Notes: generated by a model not told the origin, from the sequence alone. Numbered from the stretch's first letter, positions 25,315 through 32,278 are shown. The stretch: DNA of 64,000 nucleotides from Kribbella jiaozuonensis (GCF_005233875.1 NZ_SZPZ01000003.1:558001-622000), one strand, 5' to 3'. Numbers and translations are program-made.

Positions 25315-25359
25315 CCTGCCTCAGCAGAGATCCATGCCGAGTGCTGCTCGTGGGAGAGT

Positions 25360-25535
25360 CCCCCGCGTGCTCCGCGGCCGCCTCTCGTCGCTCCGCTCCT
25401 CGGCGCGACCACTACGCACGCTGCCCACCCACCCCCGGGCTTATCGCCCGGAGCATCCTTTCCGGCTATCGCCGGACGTGCCGGCTACCGCCGGGGTGTT
25501 CCGGCTTATCGCCGGGGTTGCGGGCTGCCGCCCGT
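25360..25535 (+). repeat. Dispersed repeat, left copy, with five tandem micro-hairpins
   Basis: It starts CCCCGCGTGCTCCGC, then CTCGTCGCTCCGCTCCTCGG (from 25385) and CCCACCCACCCCCGGGC. Five short hairpins follow at about 20-nt spacing: 25435-25451, 25462-25475, 25481-25494, 25501-25515 and 25521-25534, of the form CCGGC-TATC-GCCGG. An inverted copy with three hairpins lies at 28328-28463, and a fragment near 44655-44700. Together they bracket a 3-kb accessory segment. No gene is visible between 25315 and 25554. Confidence 0.8.
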
Positions 25536-25554
25536 GGTCGGCTCGCTGGCTGTT

Positions 25555-25647
25555 TCAGTGGGGGACCTTGCCAAGGGACCACACCCGCACGGTGTCGTCG
25601 GTGACCTCATACAGAACGCGGTAAGCCCCGGCTGGTTTGCCGTTCAC
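25555..25647 (-). pseudogene. RelE/ParE-type toxin C-terminal fragment
   Basis: A 30-codon frame reads ...GAYRVLYEVTDDTVRVWSLGKVPH then TGA. The G-x-Y-R-(V/I)-x-Y-x-(V/I)-x-D-x-x-x-x-V pattern is the C-terminal beta-sheet signature of RelE/ParE toxins, which are normally about 85-95 aa. The N-terminal two thirds are missing: upstream codons belong to the PadR gene, whose TGA overlaps the GTG of this frame. The fragment lacks the final basic HRRxVY tail. It reads as a decayed toxin-antitoxin remnant beside the dispersed repeat. Confidence 0.5.
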
Positions 25648-26552
25648 AGGTCAGTCGAGCCCCAGTTCCAGCTGATGCCATACGGCGTATGCGGAGACGA
25701 GCCGTTCTCCGCGTCGAGTGTGACGACGCCATCGGGATCCAGCGAGACCGGGCCGTCGGTGCTCTGCCGCGGAAGTTCAGACGATGAGCCGTCGCCGTAC
25801 CTGAAGGTCTGCTTGGGTGGAGTGTCGAACTGGACCTCAATGTGCAGGGATTCTAGGCGCCGCGAGGACCTGTGCTCCAAGACCTGGGGTGCCAGCCGTG
25901 AGCTTGCCAAGGTCACCGTGAATCTGAGTGTGTACCGGTCGCCCGTGTGAAAGGGGCGCGGCAGGCTGAGGATCAGTTGCCTTCGACTGCTTCGCGATCC
26001 CTGTTTGACCGCGTCCACAAGGCGCGCACCCTCGAGCTCGAAGACCGAGTCGTCTCGACGCTCGGCGAACGATCCGTTGTTCGCCCGGGGACGGGTCTCG
26101 GGCAACGGCAGATCGTAGGCCAGGTGCTGAACGGCAGGCTGCGTGAAATAGAGCCCTGCCTGGGTCTCAAACACGGGCCGGTCGCCGAGGATCGCCTTGA
26201 GCGACAGGTGCTCGATGTACCAGCCGGCGCCCGCAGTAACAGCAGCGGCTCGCATCTCGATGTTAGGAGGGAGGACAGTGTTCGCCAGCCGGAACACGGC
26301 GGCACTGCGGCCCTTCTCGGTCAGCCGGTACCCATGCCGAGCCTTGCGGCCAAGCTCTTTAGGATCGCCCAGTTCCCACATACTGGACAACCACCCGCAT
26401 TCTTCGAGTTTTCTCAGGATCGGGTATAGCGTCCCGCTTTGCGTCTTGAGCTTCTCCATAAGTTCATAGCCGTGGATGTGTCGTTCGGTCTGTTCGCCAA
26501 GCATCGCAAGGAGTACCTTCTGCGTGTTTGGCGGGATACTAAGAGCCCCCAC
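25644..26552 (-). CDS. PadR-family regulator with a large fused C-terminal domain
   Basis: This protein is about 302 aa from GTG 26552. Residues 10-85 are a PadR winged helix (HIHGYELMEKLKTQSGTLYPILRKLEECGWLSSMWE...GYRLTEKGR). The rest (about 200 aa: GWYIEHLSLKAILGD... to HTPYGISWNWG) is beta-rich. It resembles, from memory, a C-terminal domain found after XRE HTHs in actinobacteria: aromatic-rich, with RSSRRLESLHIEVQFDTPP and a final YGISW. PadR proteins normally end in a dimerising helix and are about 110-180 aa, so this fusion is unusual. A TATGTA hexamer about 14 nt before the GTG may be a -10 for a leaderless transcript. Longer starts (ATG up to 26780) would cross the palindromes upstream and are unlikely. 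Confidence 0.72.
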   Translation of the reverse strand: MGALSIPPNTQKVLLAMLGEQTERHIHGYELMEKLKTQSGTLYPILRKLEECGWLSSMWELGDPKELGRKARHGYRLTEKGRSAAVFRLANTVLPPNIEMRAAAVTAGAGWYIEHLSLKAILGDRPVFETQAGLYFTQPAVQHLAYDLPLPETRPRANNGSFAERRDDSVFELEGARLVDAVKQGSRSSRRQLILSLPRPFHTGDRYTLRFTVTLASSRLAPQVLEHRSSRRLESLHIEVQFDTPPKQTFRYGDGSSSELPRQSTDGPVSLDPDGVVTLDAENGSSPHTPYGISWNWGSTDL

Positions 26553-26656
26553 GAGAGGGCAATCTACATACCCCCGGCACTGGCTTCCATACTTCGTTGA
26601 ACGTAAAAATACGCTGCGGACAACCGCCCACCTCGGGGGCCGGAAAATATCTGGGG

Positions 26657-26698
26657 ATCTATGTAGACGTTCTGGCGCAGAACCGCGTCTACATAGAT
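26657..26698. promoter_or_regulatory. 13+5 bp palindrome upstream of PadR gene
   Basis: ATCTATGTAGACG (26657-26669) and CGTCTACATAGAT (26686-26698) are a perfect 13-bp inverted repeat. TTCTG (26670-26674) and CAGAA (26678-26682) add an inner stem around GCG. ATGTA/TACAT cores are typical of PadR operators, and the half-site AATCTACATA recurs at 26561-26570 over the PadR -10. It could also fold as RNA. Confidence 0.6.
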
Positions 26699-26714
26699 GT
26701 GGAGCCCACGGCTC

Positions 26715-26949
26715 CCGATCGGAACCGGCCCCGCCGCCACTCGCGACTTCCCGGAAGCAACTGGCGGTGGGTCGGGACATTAAGACAAATATTCACAGGC
26801 AACCGATTGCCGCACTAGGAGTTATCTCCCGGTGCGGTTTTGTTATGCCCGGTCTTGCTGTGAGTGGTGTGTAATCAGCTAAGCGTGTCTGTCGGTTTGC
26901 TTCCGGGAAGTCGCGAGGCCGGCGGGGACACGAGTTCGGTTCCGATCGG
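26715..26949. repeat. Imperfect long inverted repeat bounding a 235-bp non-coding element
   Basis: The left arm 26715-26758 and right arm 26899-26949 share CCGATCGGAACC (26715-26726 against GGTTCCGATCGG 26938-26949) and CTCGCGACTTCCCGGAAGC (26740-26758 against its complement 26899-26917). Between the matching blocks the arms differ in length (13 and 20 nt). The 140-nt interior is A/T-richer than its surroundings and contains an intrinsic terminator. No convincing gene occupies 26553-26968. Confidence 0.75.
26810..26844 (+). terminator. Intrinsic terminator inside the inverted-repeat element
   Basis: CCGCAC (26810-26815) pairs with GTGCGG (26832-26837), and GGAG (26818-26821) pairs with CTCC (26826-26829) around a TTAT loop; TTTTGTT follows. 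A competing hairpin GGCAA-CCGA-TTGCC (26798-26811) overlaps its 5' arm by two bases, an antiterminator-like layout. It implies a short plus-strand transcript from the segment upstream. Confidence 0.7.
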
Positions 26950-26968
26950 TCGAGTGGATGGAGAATCC

Positions 26969-27316
26969 ATGCAGAACAAGCACGCACATGGGTGCGTAGA
27001 GGAAGGGGGTCCGTCCTACTGGCGGACCCGGCGGTACCCCGCGGTGGTGATCGTCATCCTGTTCTGGATGACGCAGGTGCCGCAGTTGCAGGTGGAGCCC
27101 TGGAAGGGGCACATCGACCTGGGGCTGCACAGCGCGGTCATCGCCGTCAGCGTCCAGTACGCGATGGATATGACCCGGCGGACGCGCCTGTCAGCCGGCC
27201 GGGTGTCCAGGCGGGGAGCCAAGGCCGTCGCGGGCGGATTCCGGCGAACCCGCGCCTGGATCACCGCGCGGGTTCACTTCAAGATCGGCCTCAGGCTCGA
27301 TCTGGGGGCCGCCTGA
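26969..27316 (+). CDS. Small membrane protein, 115 aa
   Basis: I do not recognise this protein. Two hydrophobic segments, RYPAVVIVILFWMTQVPQLQV (residues about 22-42) and LGLHSAVIAVSVQYAMDM (about 52-68), are followed by a strongly basic C-terminal half (TRRTRLSAGRVSRRGAKAVAGGFRRTRAW), probably cytoplasmic. ATG 26969 is used because GGATGGAG precedes it; it lies 20 nt beyond the inverted-repeat element. The sigma factor gene begins 62 nt downstream on the same strand, so the protein may belong to the same unit and could act on the sigma factor, which is inference only. Confidence 0.6.
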   Translation: MQNKHAHGCVEEGGPSYWRTRRYPAVVIVILFWMTQVPQLQVEPWKGHIDLGLHSAVIAVSVQYAMDMTRRTRLSAGRVSRRGAKAVAGGFRRTRAWITARVHFKIGLRLDLGAA

Positions 27317-27378
27317 CTCGGCCGGGCGGAGCCGACGGCGCTGACGCGGTCCACCGGCAGGGTTTAGAGGTTGCGGAG

Positions 27379-27918
27379 GTGGAAGCGTCCAACGACACTT
27401 CCACCTCCGCCCATGACCAGCAACGACGAGAGTTCGAGGATTGGTTGTCCGCGAACTACAACAAGCTGTACTTGGTGGCTGCGCGGCGTTGCTACGGCGA
27501 TCGAGATGCCGCGGTGGACGTTCTGCACCAGGCTTTGCTGGAGATCTGGCAGAGATGGGATCGCATCGAGCACACCAACTCGTATGCGTACATGGTGATC
27601 CGCCATGCCGCGGTCCAGGCCCATCGCCGCCAGCAATTCGGCTGGCAAACGATCGAGACGGACTCGTGGGACATCGCCGATCCGGTCGACGCCGTAGACC
27701 TGGCCGAGATCAGACTGGCAGCCGAGGCGATCCTTCGCGACCTGACCTCACGTGAGCGGGAGATCGTCGTCTTGCTGGCCGCTGGTTACAGCATCGTCGA
27801 GATCGCTGGCAGATTGGGGAAGACCCCTTCGACGGTCCGCACGCAGCTGCAGCGGATCCGGCAGAAGGCGGAGGACAGCCCGTCGGACTGGAGACTCGGC
27901 CGGGAAGACCGGTCATGA
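27379..27918 (+). CDS. SigE-type sigma-70 family (ECF) sigma factor
   Basis: This 179-aa protein has region 2 (FEDWLSANYNKLYLVAARRCYGDRDAAVDVLHQALLEIWQRW, with NSYAYMVIRHAAVQAHRR as 2.3-2.4) and region 4 HTH (LTSREREIVVLLAAGYSIVEIAGRLGKTPSTVRTQLQRIRQKA). It lacks regions 1 and 3, so it is an extracytoplasmic-function sigma factor of the actinobacterial SigE-like group. The start is GTG 27379 with AGAGG about 8 nt upstream. No classical zinc anti-sigma gene follows; the preceding small membrane protein is the only neighbour candidate. It lies inside the repeat-bounded segment. Confidence 0.8.
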   Translation: MEASNDTSTSAHDQQRREFEDWLSANYNKLYLVAARRCYGDRDAAVDVLHQALLEIWQRWDRIEHTNSYAYMVIRHAAVQAHRRQQFGWQTIETDSWDIADPVDAVDLAEIRLAAEAILRDLTSREREIVVLLAAGYSIVEIAGRLGKTPSTVRTQLQRIRQKAEDSPSDWRLGREDRS

Positions 27919-28327
27919 CCGTCGATTCCAGGGCGAGGCAGCCGTCTCCGCCTCCCCACTGTGCGAGTAGCGATCTGAATGAGTTTTCAAACCCATTCGG
28001 CGAAGATGCGTGGGCACGGCGGTCATGACGCGGCCCCGGGAGTCTGGCCGAGTGGGCCGGTATCCACGGTTGTCGAGGGTGACGGACCGCGAATGTGGCC
28101 AGCACCGCAATGGCGACCCGGATGCGGGCCAACGCGTAGGTGGCTTGCCGCGGGCCAGGAACGGTGCCGCTGGCAAGCCCGAAGAGCAGCCCGATCGGGT
28201 TTGGTGGTGATATCGGCCGTGGTACGGCCCCATGCGGTGCCGAGTCGCAGCGCGCTCTTCGCGATCACGCCGATCCGACGACGTGCTGAGCCCGGGGAGC
28301 TGGTCACGGGCCCACCTGGCGCAGTCG
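27919..28327. other. Gene-poor stretch after the sigma factor
   Basis: I see no supported gene here. Frames on both strands are open for 60-140 codons but have unconvincing, Arg/Pro-rich translations and no ribosome sites. One minus-strand frame (ATYALARIRVAIAVLATFA, near 28070-28140) has a short hydrophobic run that could be a remnant of a membrane protein. Confidence 0.4.
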
Positions 28328-28463
28328 CGCGGCGATAGCCGCAACTCCGGCGGTAGCCGGAAGGGATGCTCCGGGCGATAAGCCCGGGGGTGGGTGGGTA
28401 GCGGGCGGAGCGGCCGCGCCGAGGAGCGGAGCGACGAGAGGCGGCTGCGGAAGCACGCGGGGG
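28328..28463 (-). repeat. Dispersed repeat, right copy (inverted), with three micro-hairpins
   Basis: Read on the minus strand it repeats the left copy: CCCCCGCGTGCTTCCGC, CTCGTCGCTCCGCTCCTCGG, CCACCCACCCCCGGGC, then hairpins at 28371-28387, 28347-28360 and 28329-28342. Spacing and loops (TTATC, TACC, TATC) match the left copy at 25360-25535, which carries five. The two copies face each other across 25.5-28.3 kb. Confidence 0.8.
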
Positions 28464-28497
28464 CGGCCGCAGTACGTGAGGCAGACCGTAGTACCAG

Positions 28498-29007
28498 CTA
28501 TTCCCCGGTTGCCCCGTCCACGCGTTCGCGGAGGAGGTCGGCGTGGCCGTTGTGGCGGGCGTATTCCTCGATCATGTGGATGTAGAGGTAGCGGACGGAG
28601 TACGGCTCGTCGTAGTTGGGGCGGATGAACGTGTCGTCCAGCGCGAACGCCGCGGCCAGCGTGTCCGACAGCTTCACGATCTCGCGGAAGTGTTCGACGT
28701 CCTGTTCGGCCTGCGCAGGGGCGGCCAGGTCGAAGTCGCCGTCTGGATACTCGGCGGTCCAGTACTTCGGGGGTGAGTCGTGGCCGGCGAGGGCGCGGTG
28801 GAACCAGTACTTCTCGACCTCGCTCAGGTGCCGTACGAGCCCGATCAACGACATGCTGGACGGGTCGACACTGCGCTGGACCAGCTGTTCGCCGGTCAAT
28901 TCCGACACTTTCCAGAGCAGTGTGCCGCGGTGGAAGTCGAGGAATCCCTGCAGCAGTGCCCGCTCGTCGGCGGCCGTGGGTGGGTCCACCCGGAACTCTG
29001 TCGTCAC
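28498..29007 (-). CDS. DinB family protein (DUF664)
   Basis: This 169-aa four-helix protein begins PTAADERALLQGFLDFHRGTLLWKVSELTGEQL. The metal-type histidines are in LVRHLSEVEKYWFHRAL and YIHMIEEYARHNGHADLLRE, the arrangement of the DinB/DUF664 (bacillithiol/mycothiol S-transferase-like) superfamily. Members are metal-binding transferases or isomerases of mostly unknown substrate, and in mycothiol producers some use mycothiol. This family is unrelated to the DinB polymerase. It is followed on the same strand by the dispersed repeat. Confidence 0.85.
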   Translation of the reverse strand: MTTEFRVDPPTAADERALLQGFLDFHRGTLLWKVSELTGEQLVQRSVDPSSMSLIGLVRHLSEVEKYWFHRALAGHDSPPKYWTAEYPDGDFDLAAPAQAEQDVEHFREIVKLSDTLAAAFALDDTFIRPNYDEPYSVRYLYIHMIEEYARHNGHADLLRERVDGATGE

Positions 29008-29210
29008 GTGCAGAACCTAACCGTGTGACGAGGGTCCTGTGAATATCCGCCGGTTCTCGACCCGCGGTGACGTAGACTAGTAACGACGGCCCGCCCAGTT
29101 CTGCCTCGGGCCGGTGAGCGCAACTACACTGCGCCAGCAGTCGACCACCACGCGCCGCAGCCCACCAGGCCGCGCCGGGCAGGACGACCCCCGACTTTTG
29201 GAGTACTTCT
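29008..29210 (+). promoter_or_regulatory. Upstream region/leader of the DEAD-box helicase
   Basis: This is a 203-nt non-coding gap. A TAGACT -10-like hexamer lies at 29073-29078 (GTGACGTAGACTAG), which would give a leader of about 125-130 nt. The leader is C/A-rich with little obvious pairing. Long leaders are common for cold-regulated DEAD-box genes; no known motif was recognised. Confidence 0.4.
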
Positions 29211-30893
29211 ATGGCGGCCCGCCGCCCCACGTCTACAACCACGCCCACGCAATCCACCTCCCCGCGCCGCACCACGAGCGCAACCTCGGAGGCCTCCGCA
29301 CGTCCCCGCCGCCGGCGCCGTTCAGGTGCCGCGCGCAACAACCAGCCGGCTCCCGTCCAGGACCTTGTGGTTGCTGAGAGCAACGACGTTGAAACAGTTG
29401 CCCCCGACAACCGCACGTTCGCCGAGCTCGGCGTACCGGCTCCGCTAGTTGCCGCGCTGGACGCATCCGGTGTGACCAGCCCGTTCCCGATCCAGGCAGC
29501 AACGTTGCCGGATTCCCTTGCCGGCAAGGATGTTCTCGGCCGCGGCCGGACCGGCTCCGGCAAGACCTACGCATTCGTCCTGCCGGTTCTCGCGCGACTC
29601 GCCGCGAGCGGCAGCAAGCGCCGGCCGAACCAGCCGCGCGCTCTGATTCTCGCGCCGACCCGCGAGCTCGCTACCCAGATCCAGGCCTCGATCACCCCGC
29701 TCGCGGACACGCTCGGCCTGCGGTCGATGACGATCTTCGGCGGTGTCGGCCACGGCCCGCAGATCAACGGCCTGCGCAAGGGCGCCGACATCGTCGTCGC
29801 CTGCCCGGGCCGGCTCGAGGACCACATCCAGGCCGGTCACGCGAAGCTCGGCGCGGTGGAGATCACCGTGCTCGACGAGGCCGACCACATGGCTGACCTC
29901 GGCTTCCTCCCCGCCGTACGCCGGATCCTCGAGGCGACCCCGGCCGCGGCCCAGCGACTGCTGTTCTCGGCCACGCTGGACGCCGGCGTCGACGTTCTCG
30001 TGCGGCGCTTCATGACCAACCCGGTCACGCACAGCGTCGACTCGGCGCGCTCACCGGTCGCCAAGATGACCCACCACGTCCTGCACGTCCAGCCGGACAC
30101 CCGGCTCCCGGTGCTGGTCGACCTGACCGCCGCACCGGGGCGCACGCTGGTGTTCACGCGGACGAAGTACGGCGCCAAGTCCCTGACCAAAAAGCTGATC
30201 GCCCAGGGCGTGCCCGCCGTCGAGCTCCACGGGAACCTGTCGCAGGGTGCCCGCACGCGGAACCTCGAGGCGTTCTCGGACGGTACGGCGAAGACGCTGG
30301 TCGCGACCGACATCGCCGCCCGCGGCATCCATGTCGACAATGTGACCTTGGTCATCCACGCCGACCCGCCCATCGAGCACAAGGCGTACCTGCACCGCTC
30401 CGGCCGTACGGCGCGCGCCGGCGCCGAGGGGACCGTGGTCACGCTGATGACCGACGACCAGGTCCGCGACGTCCGCGACCTGACCCGCAAGGCCGGCATC
30501 GCCGCGACCGTCACCAAGCTCACCACCGGCGACCCGCTGCTGTCCGAGCTGGCTCCCGGCGAGCGCACGTACGTCGAGCCGACGGCCACGCCGGTGCAGA
30601 CCGAACGCGTCGCGGGCTCGACCGGCGGCGGCTCGGGCCGCGGTGGTCGCCGTCGGCGCGCTGCGGGCTCCGCCCAGCCGGCGACCGGCAACCGGTCAAA
30701 CCAAAACCGGTCGGGCCAAAAGCGGTCAAGCCAGTCCGGCGCCGGCCAGTCGACCGGCCGCTCCAGGTCCCGTGCCGGTTCGGGCGGCCCGAAGAGCTAC
30801 AGCACGAGTACTCCGGGATCGGCGGCTCGCCCCGCCGGAGCCGCTGCGTTCTCCGCGGGATCGCGCGCCGGCAGCTCCCGCCGAGGTCGCTGA
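29211..30893 (+). CDS. DEAD-box RNA helicase
   Basis: This 560-aa helicase has a Ser/Thr/Arg-rich N-terminal tail (1-60), then FAELGVPAPLVAALDASGVTSPFPIQ (Q motif), GRTGSGKT (I), PTRELATQ (Ia), VLDEADHMADLGF (II), LLFSATL (III), the second RecA domain with LVFTRTK, VATDIAARGIHV (V) and HRSGRTARAG (VI). A 130-aa disordered Gly/Arg/Ser/Gln-rich tail, probably RNA-binding, follows. It remodels RNA in the cytoplasm, as in ribosome assembly or the cold response. TTGGAG precedes the ATG. A roughly 150-200-nt untranslated leader is likely (see 29008-29210). Confidence 0.9.
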   Translation: MAARRPTSTTTPTQSTSPRRTTSATSEASARPRRRRRSGAARNNQPAPVQDLVVAESNDVETVAPDNRTFAELGVPAPLVAALDASGVTSPFPIQAATLPDSLAGKDVLGRGRTGSGKTYAFVLPVLARLAASGSKRRPNQPRALILAPTRELATQIQASITPLADTLGLRSMTIFGGVGHGPQINGLRKGADIVVACPGRLEDHIQAGHAKLGAVEITVLDEADHMADLGFLPAVRRILEATPAAAQRLLFSATLDAGVDVLVRRFMTNPVTHSVDSARSPVAKMTHHVLHVQPDTRLPVLVDLTAAPGRTLVFTRTKYGAKSLTKKLIAQGVPAVELHGNLSQGARTRNLEAFSDGTAKTLVATDIAARGIHVDNVTLVIHADPPIEHKAYLHRSGRTARAGAEGTVVTLMTDDQVRDVRDLTRKAGIAATVTKLTTGDPLLSELAPGERTYVEPTATPVQTERVAGSTGGGSGRGGRRRRAAGSAQPATGNRSNQNRSGQKRSSQSGAGQSTGRSRSRAGSGGPKSYSTSTPGSAARPAGAAAFSAGSRAGSSRRGR

Positions 30894-30956
30894 CACCACC
30901 GGTCGCTCGTCGAGACGATCGGCGCGCAGGCACCCCCGGGACGCTACGTTGGATCT

Positions 30957-31865
30957 GTGATTCGTACAGTTCTGGGGGACCTGCGGCCCGACGCGCTCGG
31001 CATCACCGACTCGCACGACCACCTGTTCTTCCGCTCGGCGGCCCTTCCCGGGCAGGAGCTGGACGATGAGGCCGCCGCGGTGGCCGAAGTACGTGCCTTC
31101 GCGGACGCCGGTGGCCAATCGATCGTCCAATGGACCCCGTACGGGCTGAACCGGCGCGCCGAGTTGTTGCCTGGAATCTCAACCAGGACAGGGGTTTCGA
31201 TCGTCGCGGCGACCGGCCTGCATCGGCGCGAGCATTATGCCGACGGATTCGTCGACAAGGTGCAGGACCAGCTCGCCGACATCTTCGTGCGCGAGCTGAC
31301 TGCGGGTATCGGCGACACCCAGGTGCGTGCGGGCCTGATCAAGGTGGCCAGCGGTTTCCACGTCCTCGACGCGCACGCCGAGCTGGTGATGCGGGCCGCG
31401 GCCGAGGCGCATCACGTGACGAATGCGCCGATCGCCATCCACCACGAGCTGGGTTCGGCGGCAGACGCCGTACTCGATCTGCTGGTCGACAAGCTCGACG
31501 TGGATCCGCGTGCTGTCATCCTCGGGCACCTCAACCGCTTCCCGGATCACCGGGTGCAGTTGGAGCTCGCGCAGCGGGGTGCGTGGCTCGCGTTCGACGG
31601 GCCGTCGCGGGCCAACAACGCCACCGACCCGCGGATGATGGACTGCTTGGCTGCGCTGATCGATGCCGGGTACTCCGACCGCCTGCTGCTCGGCGGCGAT
31701 ACGACGACCGCTCGCGCGCGGGCCGCCACCGGTGAAGGCCCGGGTATGCCGTACCTGTTGACGCACCTGCGGCCGCGGATCACGCGGTACTTCGGTGCTG
31801 ACGTCGCGGACGCCGTGTTCCGGAACAACCCAGCGCGTGCCTTCACCACGGATTGGCGGGCCTAG
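30957..31865 (+). CDS. Phosphotriesterase-like (PTE/PLL family) metallohydrolase
   Basis: This 302-aa TIM-barrel amidohydrolase has the HxH motif ITDSHDHLFF (residues about 16-25), the bridging lysine in GLIKVASGF, metal histidines in IAIHHELG and ILGHLNRFPD, and the catalytic Asp in LLLGGDTTT. All five ligands of the binuclear centre are present. Relatives hydrolyse lactones or phosphotriesters; the natural substrate is unknown. The start is GTG 30957 next to a GGAT-rich site. Its neighbours do not suggest a pathway. Confidence 0.85.
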   Translation: MIRTVLGDLRPDALGITDSHDHLFFRSAALPGQELDDEAAAVAEVRAFADAGGQSIVQWTPYGLNRRAELLPGISTRTGVSIVAATGLHRREHYADGFVDKVQDQLADIFVRELTAGIGDTQVRAGLIKVASGFHVLDAHAELVMRAAAEAHHVTNAPIAIHHELGSAADAVLDLLVDKLDVDPRAVILGHLNRFPDHRVQLELAQRGAWLAFDGPSRANNATDPRMMDCLAALIDAGYSDRLLLGGDTTTARARAATGEGPGMPYLLTHLRPRITRYFGADVADAVFRNNPARAFTTDWRA

Positions 31866-31880
31866 CGGTACCTTCCCGGC

Positions 31881-32249
31881 ATGAGCGTGATCGCGCAGGT
31901 CTTCGTGGTGATTGCCGGCATCTTCCATCTGTTCGTGTTTGCGATGGAGAGCCTGCTGTTCCGCAAGCCGAGCACCTATCGGCGGTTCCTGGTCAAGGAC
32001 GACACCGAGATGGCGGCCGCGCGGCCGTGGGCGTTCAACCAGGGCTTCTACAACCTGTTCCTCGCGGTCGGCGCGCTCGGCGGCCTGATCTGGAGTGGCG
32101 ACAAGGGACACGCCATCGCGCTGTTCGCATGTGCGTGCATGGCCGGGGCCGGCGTCGTCCTCCTCGCCTCCGATCGCCGGATGCTTCGTGCTGCAGCGAC
32201 CCAGGCCGTCCCGCCGATTGTTGCCTTGGTGCTCGCCGCCTTGACTTAA
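31881..32249 (+). CDS. DUF1304 membrane protein
   Basis: This 122-aa protein has four hydrophobic segments. It begins VIAQVFVVIAGIFHLFVFAMESLLF and contains WAFNQGFYNLFLAVGALGGL, the two signatures of DUF1304 (an EpsG/YkgB-like small integral membrane family of unknown function). It starts 15 nt after the phosphotriesterase-like gene and may be co-transcribed. A MerR-type promoter for the following MFS gene overlaps its last codons. Confidence 0.85.
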   Translation: MSVIAQVFVVIAGIFHLFVFAMESLLFRKPSTYRRFLVKDDTEMAAARPWAFNQGFYNLFLAVGALGGLIWSGDKGHAIALFACACMAGAGVVLLASDRRMLRAAATQAVPPIVALVLAALT

Positions 32250-32271
32250 AGTCCACTTGAGGGCGGAGCCT
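32241..32271 (+). promoter_or_regulatory. Second SoxR/MerR-type promoter, before the MFS gene
   Basis: TTGACT (32241-32246) carries the dyad-like CTTAAAGTCCACTTGAGG (32245-32262), placed against the -35 exactly as in the SoxR-type promoter at 4523. It matches the SoxR operator at 14 of 18 positions, with a perfect right half ACTTGAGG. A 19-bp spacer would put the -10 at GAGCCT (32266-32271), which is poor. The transcript would begin close to the ATG at 32279. Confidence 0.45.
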
Positions 32272-32278
32272 TCTCGGC

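Noticed and set aside
26597..26818. 73-codon plus-strand frame (GKYLGIYVDVLAQNRVYIDV...)
   Set aside because: It spans the palindrome, the left inverted-repeat arm and the terminator stem, and lacks a ribosome site; the structures explain the sequence better than a gene.
27710..28344. Several minus-strand frames of 94-143 codons after the sigma factor
   Set aside because: They overlap each other, lack ribosome sites and recognisable motifs, and one starts inside the sigma gene.
28304..29563. 419-codon minus-strand frame over the repeat and DinB-family gene
   Set aside because: It is a shadow frame. Its end reads through the dispersed repeat, and the real gene on this strand is the DUF664 protein at 28498-29007.
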